45,234 nt of DNA from Rhodoferax sp. OV413 (GTDB lineage: Bacteria; Pseudomonadota; Gammaproteobacteria; Burkholderiales; Burkholderiaceae_C), in contig CAMAWD010000048.1 of the NCBI GenBank assembly GCA_945861785.1, positions 1 through 45,234 on the forward strand, given 5' to 3'. Below, in pieces: positions 1 to 8,038 of this stretch. The translations under genes were made by a program, and so were the position numbers. Below the pieces are notes generated by a model that saw only the letters and a list, made by a program, of their open reading frames with translations, had not been told where the DNA came from and ran no database searches. Position 1 is the first letter of the stretch. The number at the start of each line of letters is the position of its first letter.

Positions 1-32
1 CATTGCGATATTGCAAAACAAGACCTGACCCC
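1..32 (-). repeat. Half of a REP-like palindrome (edge copy)
   Basis: The first 32 bases end in AAGACCTGACCCC. Positions 4-32 equal the reverse complement of 24013-24041 in the palindrome cluster near 24 kb. Only one arm and the centre are inside the window; the other arm would lie to the left. Such GGGGTCAGGTCTTG arms resemble the REP/MITE sequences mobilised by REP-associated tyrosine transposases; that link is inference, as no such gene is visible. Confidence 0.6.
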
Positions 33-93
33 ACGGCCTATGGTGTTCGGTATTCATAGGGCCCCAACGCCCGCACTCCAACCAGGTCGCAGG

Positions 94-187
94 ATCAGGT
101 CGGCGGTGCGTTCGGCGCAGCGGCATAAAGGAAGGAGGCCGAAGGCCGGAGGGACAGCCGCGGAGCAGAATGCGCCGTCGGCCTGAT
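94..187. repeat. 94-bp imperfect inverted repeat (long hairpin)
   Basis: Positions 94-124 pair with 157-187 (paired positions sum to 281). The outer 17 positions pair fully if G-U wobbles are allowed (four wobbles). The inner 14 have three mismatches. Inside the loop, 137-147 forms a second small hairpin, GGCC-GAA-GGCC. It lies 3' of the permease gene, which is transcribed toward it, so it could be a transcript-end structure or a mobile hairpin repeat. There is no T-run that would make it a classical terminator. Confidence 0.55.
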
Positions 188-316
188 ACCCTACACCATG
201 CCGCCGGTATCCGGGTTGTCATGATTTCGGAATAGAACAAGAACGTCCGCAATGGGCCGCAAGCCGTCACTGCCAAATGCCAGCCGCAACCATGGACGGA
301 ATGGGCGCATTGCATG

Positions 317-1168
317 TCAGACGTCCCGCACGCGGTTGCGGATGTCCAGTGCCTCGATCAGCGCGTCGCCGAACAGGTTGATCGACACCACGGCGATGGC
401 GATGGCGAGGCCGGGGCCGAGGATGGTCCAGGGAGCCAGGAAGATCTGGGCTGTGCCACTGCTCATCATCGCGCCCCAGCTCGGTTTGGGTGGTTGCACG
501 CCCAGGCCGAAAAAGCCCAGGGTGGCTTCGAGGATGATGGCGTCGCCGGTGGCCAGCATGCCGGCCACGATCACCGGGGTGATGGCGTTGGGCAGCAGGT
601 GGCGGAACAGGATGTGGAAGTGGCCCGAGCCGAGGTTGGCCGCTGCCTCGACATAGGTCTCGCTCTTGATGGCCATGATCTGCGCCCGGGTGAGCCGGCT
701 GAACTGGGCCAGGTAGGCGATGCTGATGGCCACCATCGTGCTGTACAGGCCGGGGCCGAGTATGGCCACGAAGATGAGTGCGATGAGGACCTCGGGGAAG
801 GACCATGTCAGGTCGACCACGGCTGTCACCAGGCGGTCGAAGATGCCGCCGAAATACCCGGCTGCTGCACCCAGGCACATGCCCAGCGTGACCGAGAAGC
901 CGATCGCGGTGAGGGCCACCGCCAGCGAGGTGCGGGCGCCGTAGATGATGCGCGACAACACGTCGCGGCCGAACTCGTCGGTGCCCAGCCAGTGCGCCAG
1001 GGTGGGTGTCTTGTTGGTTGCCGACAGGTTCTGGATGTCATAGGGGTAGGGCGCGACCCAGGGCGCGAAGATGGCGGCCAGCGCCACCAGCAGCAGGACC
1101 GCCAGCGACAGGCCGCCGCGCCACGTGCCGATGACACGCCACAGCGCGGTCTTGCGCAGGGCGTTCAT
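317..1168 (-). CDS. ABC transporter permease, DppC/OppC type
   Basis: Inner-membrane permease of a peptide/nickel-type (family 5) ABC importer, 283 residues, the usual DppC size. The N-terminus has a cytoplasmic lead and a first membrane segment near residues 18-40, then the typical HWLGTDEFGRDVLSR stretch that starts the BPD transport domain. The EAA-loop region (YVEAAANLGSGHFHILFRHL) that contacts the ATPase is intact, and the DAIILEATLGFFGLG stretch is typical of DppC/GsiD proteins. The start is the ATG at 1168. It follows the dppB-like gene after a gap filled by a duplicated repeat. The substrate cannot be read from the permease; the divergent D-glutamate genes suggest peptides or acyl-amino acids containing D-Glu. 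Confidence 0.9.
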   Translation of the reverse strand: MNALRKTALWRVIGTWRGGLSLAVLLLVALAAIFAPWVAPYPYDIQNLSATNKTPTLAHWLGTDEFGRDVLSRIIYGARTSLAVALTAIGFSVTLGMCLGAAAGYFGGIFDRLVTAVVDLTWSFPEVLIALIFVAILGPGLYSTMVAISIAYLAQFSRLTRAQIMAIKSETYVEAAANLGSGHFHILFRHLLPNAITPVIVAGMLATGDAIILEATLGFFGLGVQPPKPSWGAMMSSGTAQIFLAPWTILGPGLAIAIAVVSINLFGDALIEALDIRNRVRDV

Positions 1169-1173
1169 TGGAC

Positions 1174-1289
1174 ACCTTCGCTCTGCGAGCTGCGGTGCCG
1201 AGCATCTTCGGGCGGCCGTGCGATGCGTACCGGAGTACCTCCGCTCTGCGAGCTGCGGTGCCGAGCATCTTCGGGCGGCCGTGCGATGC
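1174..1289. repeat. Two direct repeats (53 bp) between the permease genes
   Basis: Positions 1174-1226 and 1237-1289 are identical except at 1178/1241; the period is 63 bp. They fill nearly the whole gap between the dppC-like start and the dppB-like stop. The second copy contains GAGCATC (1263-1269) and GATGCTC (1285-1291), the arms of a 7-bp hairpin with a GC-rich loop; the first copy keeps five of these pairs. The arrangement resembles REP-type intergenic repeats that sit inside operons. Confidence 0.8.
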
Positions 1290-2213
1290 TCATTTCAGGT
1301 TGTCCCGCACGCGTGGGTCCATGGCCGCCTGCACCACGTCGCCCAGCAGCGTTCCCAGCATCACCGCCATCGCCAGCATCAGCAGGCAGCCCTGCACGAC
1401 CGGGTAATCGCGTTGGGCCAGCGAGGTGATCAGCAGCGAGCCCAGCCCGGGGCGGGCGAATACGAACTCGATGGTCACCGCGCCACCCACGATCCAGCCG
1501 ATGCGCAGGCTCAGGATGGTCACCACAGGCAGCAGGGCATGGCGCAGCACATGCTGCAGCTGGATGCGCCGGTGCGACAACCCCTTGGCATGCAGCATCA
1601 GAACGAAATCGCGCCGACCGACATCCAGCATGGCGGCGCGCGTGACCCGGGAGACCAGTGCGACCCCGTGCAGGCCGATCGTGAGCACGGGCAAGACCAG
1701 GGCGGTCCAGGTGCGTGCGCCCGATACCGGAAACCACTCCAGTTGTACCGCGAACAACAGGATCATCAGCAGACCGAGCCAGAAACTGGGGAGCGTAGAG
1801 CCCAGCAGGATCATGGCCATCACGGAACGGTCGATCCAGCTGTCCTTGAACACCGCGGCCAGGGCACCGGTGGCGATGCCCACGGTGGTGGAGAAAATGA
1901 ACGCCAGGCCACCCAGGCGCAGGCTGTGGGGAAGGTTTTCGGCGATCAGCTCGAACACCGGACGGCGCAGGATGATGGCATCGCCCAGGTCGCCGGTGAA
2001 CAGGTTGCGCAGCCAGACACCGTACTGCAGCAGCAGGGGTTGGTCCAGACCATAACGCGCTATGAGCGCGGCCTTTTGCTCTGGCGACGACCCGATCTGG
2101 ACCATGTTGTCGATCGGGTCGCCGGGCACCAGGTGGATGATCGTGAAGATGACCACCGAGACTGCCAGGAAAACAGGAATCAGCAGGAGCAGGCGCCTGA
2201 CCAGGTAATTCAA
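1290..2213 (-). CDS. ABC transporter permease, DppB/OppB type
   Basis: Partner permease of the family 5 importer. The protein starts with a membrane segment (NYLVRRLLLLIPVFLAVSVV), then the class-specific HLVPGDPIDNM motif, where family members have the HLxPGDP signature. The C-terminal part has the EAA loop (FVLMLHAKGLSHRRI) and ends close to MDPRVR, typical of DppB. No ATG fits; the reading frame extends upstream into the binding-protein gene without family similarity, so I chose the TTG at 2213 (TTG at 2216 is equally possible), giving 307 residues. It lies 67 bp downstream of the binding-protein gene in one operon. Confidence 0.85.
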   Translation of the reverse strand: MNYLVRRLLLLIPVFLAVSVVIFTIIHLVPGDPIDNMVQIGSSPEQKAALIARYGLDQPLLLQYGVWLRNLFTGDLGDAIILRRPVFELIAENLPHSLRLGGLAFIFSTTVGIATGALAAVFKDSWIDRSVMAMILLGSTLPSFWLGLLMILLFAVQLEWFPVSGARTWTALVLPVLTIGLHGVALVSRVTRAAMLDVGRRDFVLMLHAKGLSHRRIQLQHVLRHALLPVVTILSLRIGWIVGGAVTIEFVFARPGLGSLLITSLAQRDYPVVQGCLLMLAMAVMLGTLLGDVVQAAMDPRVRDNLK

Positions 2214-2280
2214 CAACGTGATGTCCGTTCTGCTGTTGTCACGTTGGCATCCTGCCTGCTGATCACGCGTCGGTTCGCGC

Positions 2281-3864
2281 TTACTTGACCTCGATGTCCA
2301 TGATGGACTGGGTCGCCATCTTGATGCCGCGAATCGTGTCGGGCAACTTGAGGCGCGACTGGCTGTAGGCAAAGCTGCTGGTCGGCTGGTAGATTGGCGC
2401 GAAGACGAACTGCGTCATCACGTACTCGTGGTATGTCTTGAAGTTGGCCACACGTTCGTCCCAGGTCCGCGATCCCTTCATGGCCTTGACGTTGAGCTCC
2501 TCCGCCTTGGGGTCGTTCCACATGGACACGTTCGGATAACCCAGGCGGTTGCCGCTGAAGAACCAGTCCAGGATGTCGGCGTTCATGTAGTCGTAGGCGC
2601 GCACAGCCAACTGGTGGTCGGTCTTCTTGCGGTACATCGCATTGATCGAGGCCGGGTCCTGCACGGTGATCTCGGCGTTCACGCCGACGGTCTTGAGTTG
2701 GGCCTGTATCACTTCGGTCACGCGTTTGAACTGGGTGCCGTTTTGCGTCCAGAGCTTGACTGTCAACGGCGTCCCAGCCTTGGCGCGGACACCGCCCGCG
2801 CCCATCGCCCAACCGGCTTCGTCCAGCAGCTTCTTCGCACGGTCGGCGTTGAAGCTGATGTTGAATTTCGGGTTGATCTTGCTCTCCTGCAGCGAACTGA
2901 CCAGGAAGTTGTGCGCCTCGGTGCCGAGACCGCCAAAGATGCTGGCAAGAATCTCCTTCTGGTTGACCGCCAGCGCGATGGCCTCGCGCACCTTGATGTC
3001 GGTCAGCGGCGCCACCGACGTGTTCATAGGCATGTAGAACACTTCCGTGCCCGGCATCGTCACCACCTTGAGCGACTTCTCGGCCTCGATGCGCGGCAGG
3101 AAGTCGGTGGGCACGCCAAGCAGCAGGTCCACGCCGCCGGTCTTGAGCTCCAGGAAGGCCGTCGAGTCTTCGGGGATCTCGCGCAGCGTGAGGTTCTTGA
3201 TCTTGGCGGGGCCCTGGTTCTTGGACAGGCCGCTGGCCCAGCGGTAGTCGTCGTTGCGCACGAGCTTGGTCTGTTGTCCCACGGTGAAGCTCGCGAGTTT
3301 GAACGGGCCGCTGCCCACGGCGGCGGTGACGCCGAACTTGTCACCCAGTGCGTCGTAGGCCTTGGGCGACGGGATGCCCATGAAGCTGGTGGCCATGTTG
3401 AGCAGCATGCTCGGGTCGGGGTTCTTCATCTGGAACTTGACCGTGTAGTCGTCCACGATGATGACCTTGTCGATGGCCTCCACCATGAACGCGTTCTCGG
3501 TGCCCTTGAACTTGGGGATCCACCACTCGATGACCTTGGCGTTGAAGGGTTCGCCGTCATGGAACTTGACGCCCCGGCGCAGCTTGAAGGTCCAGCTCAT
3601 GCCGTCGGCGGATGACTCCCAGGACTGGGCCAGTTGGCCGTGGAAGGACTGGTCTGCGTCCTGCATGACCATGCGGTCGAAGATCAGGTTGTTGGCGATA
3701 TTGAGCTTGGTTCCCTTGATCGGGTTGTAGGTAGGCGCACCGGCCTCGCGGGAATTGAGCACGAAGGTGGCGTCCTGCGCCCAGGCGGGCGTGAAGGCGG
3801 TCATGGTGCAGACGCTGGCTGCGGCAAGCGCCAGAACCCGCATCGAACTTTGGATGGAAGTCAT
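2281..3864 (-). CDS. ABC transporter substrate-binding protein, family 5 (DppA/OppA type)
   Basis: Periplasmic solute-binding protein of a peptide/nickel-type importer, 527 residues. The N-terminus (MTSIQSSMRVLALAAAS...AWAQDA) is a clear Sec signal with cleavage after AWA or AQ. The mature part has the family landmarks: NLIFDRMVMQDADQSFHGQLAQ, SWTFKLRRGVKFHDGEPFNA near residues 90-115, and the later VREAIALAVNQKEI helix. The start at 3864 has AGGAG five bases upstream; longer in-frame starts lack this and would put residues before the signal peptide. First gene of the leftward operon and divergent from dgcN. Family 5 proteins bind peptides, nickel, opines or glutathione; the neighbour suggests a D-glutamate-containing ligand, which is inference. 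Confidence 0.9.
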   Translation of the reverse strand: MTSIQSSMRVLALAAASVCTMTAFTPAWAQDATFVLNSREAGAPTYNPIKGTKLNIANNLIFDRMVMQDADQSFHGQLAQSWESSADGMSWTFKLRRGVKFHDGEPFNAKVIEWWIPKFKGTENAFMVEAIDKVIIVDDYTVKFQMKNPDPSMLLNMATSFMGIPSPKAYDALGDKFGVTAAVGSGPFKLASFTVGQQTKLVRNDDYRWASGLSKNQGPAKIKNLTLREIPEDSTAFLELKTGGVDLLLGVPTDFLPRIEAEKSLKVVTMPGTEVFYMPMNTSVAPLTDIKVREAIALAVNQKEILASIFGGLGTEAHNFLVSSLQESKINPKFNISFNADRAKKLLDEAGWAMGAGGVRAKAGTPLTVKLWTQNGTQFKRVTEVIQAQLKTVGVNAEITVQDPASINAMYRKKTDHQLAVRAYDYMNADILDWFFSGNRLGYPNVSMWNDPKAEELNVKAMKGSRTWDERVANFKTYHEYVMTQFVFAPIYQPTSSFAYSQSRLKLPDTIRGIKMATQSIMDIEVK

Positions 3865-4163
3865 TGTTTCTCCTGGAAGAGGTTGCGCCGCTGAACGCAC
3901 CCCGGCAGGGGTGCCATGCAGTCGGAACGTGGCGCAAGAATAGCGGGATTCGCACGCGGCGCGCGCGCCCATACCCCCAAAGGGGTACGCCGCCGGGTGC
4001 CGGCCATCATGCCATGTCCGGGCCTATCCCGTTGGGAGTAGCCGCGCCCCGCGATGGCGCTTTTGGGGTCGGCGCAGGCGGTGTTATGTCTTATTCTTGC
4101 GCCCAACCTGCCACATGTCCCGCGTGTCTGCCATGCGTGGAACCGGCGCCTTTTTCGAGCCCA
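3865..4163. promoter_or_regulatory. Divergent control region of the importer and dgcNA
   Basis: The 299-bp region separates two divergent operons. It contains a 12-base inverted pair: GGCGCAAGAATA at 3931-3942 and TATTCTTGCGCC at 4092-4103. Read in each gene's direction, both operons carry TATTCTTGCGCC 60-66 bases before the start codon, so TATTCT may be the -10 of twin promoters; no strong -35 is seen. A palindrome TACCCC-CAAA-GGGGTA lies at 3972-3987 and could be an operator. No regulator gene is next to it. Confidence 0.45.
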
Positions 4164-5177
4164 ATGACCATGCACCAACTCCGCAAGCCCTACCTGCTCT
4201 TCCTTGGCGATGTCGACCTCAAGTCGGACGCCAAGACGGCGTTCGGCCTGCGCGACTGGTGTGGCGGCGATGTCATGGGTGAATGGTCATTGCCCAGCGC
4301 GACGGTCACGCTGGAGCTGCCGCGCTGCTCCCCGGCACAGGCCGCTGCACGCGGTGCCGGCTCGCTGGTGATCGGTGTGGCGGCCGTGGGCGGTGTATTG
4401 CCGCCGCACTGGTTGCCCGAACTGGAGGCCGCGCTGCACGCCGGCATGGATGTGGTGAGCGGGCTGCATTCGCGCCTGACCTCGTTCCCCAGCCTGGTGC
4501 AGGCCGCACACCGTGGCGGTGCCGCGTTGCGTGATGTGCGCCATTCCGACCAGGTGTTTCCTGCCGGCACCGGGGCCAGGCGCAGCGGCAAGCGGGTGCT
4601 GACGGTAGGCACCGATTGCGCGCTGGGCAAGAAATACACCGCGCTGGCGCTGACGCGCTCGCTGCAGGCGCGTGGTGTCGCAGCGACGTTCCGGGCCACC
4701 GGCCAGACCGGCATCATGATCGCGGGTTCCGGCGTGGCGGTCGACGCGGTGATTGCCGACTTCATCGCCGGTGCGGCAGAAGCCCTGTCGCCCGACAACG
4801 CGCCGTCCCACTGGGACGTGATCGAAGGGCAGGGCGCGTTGTTCCACCCGGCCTACGCGGGTGTGACGCTGGGGCTGCTGCACGGTTCGCAACCCGATGC
4901 CCTGGTGCTGTGCCACGACCCTTCGCGGGGCACCATCGAAGGCTACCCGAACTGCCCGATCCCCGACTTGCAACATGCCATCGACCGCTACGTCGAGGCC
5001 GCGCGGTTGACCAACCGTGGCGTGCGTTGTGTCGGGCTCAGCATCAATTCCTCGACCCTCTCCGATGCCGCGTGGCAGGCCTATGCAAAAGAACTTGCGC
5101 TGCGGCTGCGGCTGCCAGTGGTGGACCCGATGCGTGGTGGTGTGGAACCCTTGGCCGAGGCGCTGCTGGCAGCATGA
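4164..5177 (+). CDS. dgcN: DUF1611 protein, D-glutamate N-acetyltransferase (DgcN)
   Basis: DUF1611 family, 337 residues from the ATG at 4164 (a second ATG two codons on is possible). The N-terminal part (LFLGDVDLKSDAKTAFGL) and the P-loop-like GTDCALGKKYT at residues 149-159, followed by FRATGQTGIMI and DVIEGQGALFHPAY, are landmarks of this family. A family member paired with an enolase-type racemase has been shown to acetylate D-glutamate from acetyl-CoA; the same pairing is seen here, with a 4-base ATGA overlap to dgcA. The older assumption for such pairs was an amide or dipeptide epimerase pathway, so substrate assignment is inference from synteny. No strong ribosome site is visible before the start. 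Confidence 0.8.
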   Translation: MTMHQLRKPYLLFLGDVDLKSDAKTAFGLRDWCGGDVMGEWSLPSATVTLELPRCSPAQAAARGAGSLVIGVAAVGGVLPPHWLPELEAALHAGMDVVSGLHSRLTSFPSLVQAAHRGGAALRDVRHSDQVFPAGTGARRSGKRVLTVGTDCALGKKYTALALTRSLQARGVAATFRATGQTGIMIAGSGVAVDAVIADFIAGAAEALSPDNAPSHWDVIEGQGALFHPAYAGVTLGLLHGSQPDALVLCHDPSRGTIEGYPNCPIPDLQHAIDRYVEAARLTNRGVRCVGLSINSSTLSDAAWQAYAKELALRLRLPVVDPMRGGVEPLAEALLAA

Positions 5178-6157
5178 TCTCTTGCCGCACCAGCGTCGAG
5201 CACTGGGCCATGACCGAGCCCTTCGAGATCGCGCGCGAGGTCATCACTGACCTGCCGGTCCTGATGCTCACCCTGGGGGACGGCCAGGGCCATATCGGCC
5301 GGGCCGAGGCGGCCGGCGTGGACTACGACGGCGAGACGCCGCAAAGCATGGCGGCGCAGATTGCCAGTGTGCTGGACCGGTTGCACGATGCGCTTGACGG
5401 CCATGCGCTGATGCAGATGCTGCCCGCAGGTGGTGCACGCAATGCACTCGACTGCGCCTTGTGGGACCTGCGCGCCAAGCAGACCGGTGTGCCGGTCTGG
5501 CGCAGTGCCGGGCTCGATGCGCTGGAGCCTGTGACCACGGTTTTTACGATCGGTCTGGGCGACGAGGCCACCACACGGCGCAAGCTGCGCGAGGCACGCC
5601 ACTATCCAATGCTCAAGCTCAAGGTCGACGCGCAGCGCCACCTGCAGATCGTGCGCATGGTGCGCCAGGAGCACCCGGCGGCCCGCGTGGTGGTGGACGC
5701 CAACCAGTCCTGGACCCGCGCCTTGCTGGACGAACTGCTGCCAGGCCTGGTCGAGCTGGGGGTGGAGCTGGTCGAGCAGCCGGTGCCGCGTGGCCAGGAT
5801 GCGCAGCTCGACGGGTTGCTGTCGCCGATCCCCCTGGCGGCTGACGAATCCTGCACCGACAGCGCTTCCCTGGCTGCCTTGGCCGGGCGTTACCAGTACA
5901 TCACCATCAAGCTCGACAAATGTGGCGGCCTGACCGAAGCCCTGGCGATGGCGCAGGCCGCGCGGCGCTTGGGGCTGGGCCGCATGGTCGGCAACATGTG
6001 TGGCACCTCGCTGGCCATGGCGCCGGCGTTCCTGGTGGCGCAGGGCTGCACGTACGTCGACCTTGACGGCCCGCTGCTGCAGCAACTCGACCGCGCAACG
6101 CCGTTGACTTACCGCAATGGGGTGATCGACCCGCCAGTCGCAGCCTTGTGGGGCTGA
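5174..6157 (+). CDS. dgcA: Enolase-superfamily N-acetyl-D-glutamate racemase (DgcA) / dipeptide epimerase-like
   Basis: Muconate-lactonizing subgroup of the enolase superfamily, 327 residues. Visible catalytic set: KxK at K148/K150 (LKLK), metal ligands D175 (VVVDANQSW), E201 (ELVEQPVP) and D224 (AADES), and base K246 (ITIKLDKCGG). These are almost the positions found in E. coli L-Ala-D/L-Glu epimerase, to which it is clearly related. The start overlaps the dgcN stop (ATGA), so the two are translationally coupled. In the reported D-glutamate pathway DgcA turns N-acetyl-D-Glu into N-acetyl-L-Glu. If the acetyltransferase assignment of the neighbour is wrong, L-Ala-D/L-Glu epimerase is the alternative, which would also fit a peptide importer. 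Confidence 0.82.
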   Translation: MISCRTSVEHWAMTEPFEIAREVITDLPVLMLTLGDGQGHIGRAEAAGVDYDGETPQSMAAQIASVLDRLHDALDGHALMQMLPAGGARNALDCALWDLRAKQTGVPVWRSAGLDALEPVTTVFTIGLGDEATTRRKLREARHYPMLKLKVDAQRHLQIVRMVRQEHPAARVVVDANQSWTRALLDELLPGLVELGVELVEQPVPRGQDAQLDGLLSPIPLAADESCTDSASLAALAGRYQYITIKLDKCGGLTEALAMAQAARRLGLGRMVGNMCGTSLAMAPAFLVAQGCTYVDLDGPLLQQLDRATPLTYRNGVIDPPVAALWG

Positions 6158-6175
6158 CCGGCGGGCCCGGGGAAT

Positions 6176-6397
6176 TCAGGCCGGGTTGCTGGCCTTCTTG
6201 AGGATCACGTACAGCTGGTCTTTGAGCAACAGCTTTTCCTTTTTGAGCGTCTCGATGTCCTCGTGGCTGCCGGGCTCGGTGCGCGCCTCCATGTTCCTGA
6301 TCCGGTGGTCCAGCGTGTTGTGTTTCTCGAACAGGCGCGAGAAATGGTGGTTGGACGTCTTGAGCTGTGTGATCAGATCACGGTATTCAGGAAACAT
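6176..6397 (-). CDS. YdcH/DUF465 family small coiled-coil protein
   Basis: A 73-residue, highly charged helical protein. It starts MFPEYRDLITQLKTSNHHFSRLFEKH and has HNTLDHRIRNME and LKKEKLLLKDQLYVILKK, the DUF465 (YdcH, SlyX-like) pattern. GAGGAG sits six bases before the ATG. The family has no firmly known function. It stands alone, convergent with dgcA. The 258 bases between its start and the end of hutF show no supported gene. Confidence 0.85.
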   Translation of the reverse strand: MFPEYRDLITQLKTSNHHFSRLFEKHNTLDHRIRNMEARTEPGSHEDIETLKKEKLLLKDQLYVILKKASNPA

Positions 6398-6655
6398 GCT
6401 GACTCCTCACGGTAAAAGGCGTTGGACGGCCCGATGGAGGGCGCCGCACTTTGGGGCTATGTTAATCCAGCGCGGCCACGCAATATCCGTATTTGGCCCA
6501 TGCATGGGGAACGGCCGGCGGGCGGCAATGGAATGATTTGCCATGAACGGCGGCCCCAGCGGGCCGCGTTATTCCCGGTTCGGGGACAGTCCCGGCATCG
6601 TCAATGAAATGCCGCCCAGGCCTTGCCCATCTGCACATGCTTGGCACTGAAGTCG

Positions 6656-8038
6656 TCATGCGTCGGCCCACAGGGTTTCCATCACCTGGCGGTAGCGCCC
6701 GCTGATGGCTTCCTGTTGCGCATGCCGACCGTCGCGCAAGACCGGCTCGCCGGCCACCAGCACTTCGCGCCAGGTGGGCTCGCCAGCGGCAAAAACCAAC
6801 GCGTCCAGCAAGTGCGAGGCAGGCATGCCGACCAATGCTGGTGCATCGGTGTCGATCACCAGCGCGTCGGCGCGTGCGCCTGGGGCCAGACCCCACCGCG
6901 CCTGCCCGGCCGCCTTGCCGCCGGCTGCCAGCGCGGCGTCCCACAGCCGCGCGGCGGTTGCCGGCTGGTGCCTGGGCGACGCAGCCACGTTGCGCTGGCG
7001 CCGCTGCAGCCTTTGGCCATATTCCAGCCAACGCAGTTCCTCCGGCCAGTTGCGTGTGACGTGGCTGTCCGAGCCGATGGCCACCGGAACACCGGCTTGC
7101 AACCAGCCGCCCAGGTCGGTGAGGCCATCACCCAGGTTGCCCTCGGTGCCGGGGCAGATGACGATGCCGGCGCCGCTGCGCGCAACCGCGTCTGTCTCCG
7201 CCGCTGTGGCGTGGGTGGCATGCACCAGTTGCCAGCGGGGATCGGGCGCCAGTTCGCGGCACAACCAGGCGATCGGCCGCTGGCCGGTGGCCGCCAGGCA
7301 GTCCGCCACCTCCTGGGTCTGTTCGGCCACATGGATGTGCATGGGCAGGTGTTCATCGCCCACCAGCCACAACAGCTCGGTGATCGCCGCTGCACTCGCC
7401 GCGCGCAGCGAATGGATCGCAACGCCGGCGTTGACCAGCGGTTGGCGCAAGGCCTGCACATCGCGCATCAACTGGTGCACCAGCGCCGGCGTGCTGGAAA
7501 AACGCTGCTGGTCCTGGCGCAGTACCGGCTGTGCAAAACCGGCGCGTTCATACAGCACCGGCAACACCGTCAGCCCTATGCCACTGCTTGCGGCCGCTGC
7601 GGCCAGTGCGTGGCACATGGTGGCCCGGTCCGCCAAGGGCTGTCCCTGCGGGCCATGGTGCAGGTAGTGGAACTCGCACACCTGGGTATAACCTCCGCGC
7701 AGCAATTCGACGTACAGATGCGCTGCCACCGCCTCCATTTGTGCAGGCGTGATGCGTTGGGCGACCCGGTACATGCGGTCGCGCCACGACCAGAAATCGT
7801 CGGCGTCGGAATCGCGCCGTTCGGACAGCCCGGCAAACGCGCGCTGGAAGGCGTGGCTGTGGGCGTCCACCAGCCCGGGCAGCACCGGGCCAGGCAAGAC
7901 CCTGGCGTGTGCCGGCGCGTTCAGCACCCCGGGCTGCACGGCGGCCCAGTGGCCTTGCCGGTCGACGTCGAGCAGGACGCAGGCTTCCCAGTGGCCGTCG
8001 ATCCAGGCCTGTGGCGCCCACAGGCTGTGTTCAGGCAT
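6656..8038 (-). CDS. hutF: Formimidoylglutamate deiminase HutF
   Basis: Amidohydrolase-superfamily enzyme, 460 residues, that deaminates N-formimino-L-glutamate to N-formyl-L-glutamate and ammonia. Metal-site motifs are visible: VDAHSHAFQRAFAG (HxH) near residue 60, HIHVAEQTQEV in the middle, and VAIGSDSHVTRNWPEELRWLEYGQRL with the metal Asp. The last is characteristic of HutF rather than of other deaminases. It is the last gene of the leftward hutC-D-I-G-F string and overlaps hutG by 8 bases. Its presence with HutG identifies the five-step histidine route that releases formate, instead of the HutE/formiminoglutamase route. Confidence 0.95.
   Translation of the reverse strand: MPEHSLWAPQAWIDGHWEACVLLDVDRQGHWAAVQPGVLNAPAHARVLPGPVLPGLVDAHSHAFQRAFAGLSERRDSDADDFWSWRDRMYRVAQRITPAQMEAVAAHLYVELLRGGYTQVCEFHYLHHGPQGQPLADRATMCHALAAAAASSGIGLTVLPVLYERAGFAQPVLRQDQQRFSSTPALVHQLMRDVQALRQPLVNAGVAIHSLRAASAAAITELLWLVGDEHLPMHIHVAEQTQEVADCLAATGQRPIAWLCRELAPDPRWQLVHATHATAAETDAVARSGAGIVICPGTEGNLGDGLTDLGGWLQAGVPVAIGSDSHVTRNWPEELRWLEYGQRLQRRQRNVAASPRHQPATAARLWDAALAAGGKAAGQARWGLAPGARADALVIDTDAPALVGMPASHLLDALVFAAGEPTWREVLVAGEPVLRDGRHAQQEAISGRYRQVMETLWADA

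Larger units (their letters stand above)
1..316. other. Intergenic region downstream of the permease genes
   Basis: No convincing gene is seen. The stretch holds the half palindrome at 1-32 and the long imperfect inverted repeat at 94-187. The ATPase genes that normally follow the permeases of this transporter class are not found here, so they must lie further left or elsewhere in the genome. Confidence 0.6.

Noticed and set aside
94-187. Possible integron attC site
   Set aside because: The ends lack the GTTRRRY/RYYYAAC core sites and no integrase or cassette ORF is near.
6598-6660. Minus-strand reading HDDFSAKHVQMGKAWAAFH after hutF
   Set aside because: It looks protein-like, but no start or longer domain is connected to it, so a gene cannot be supported.
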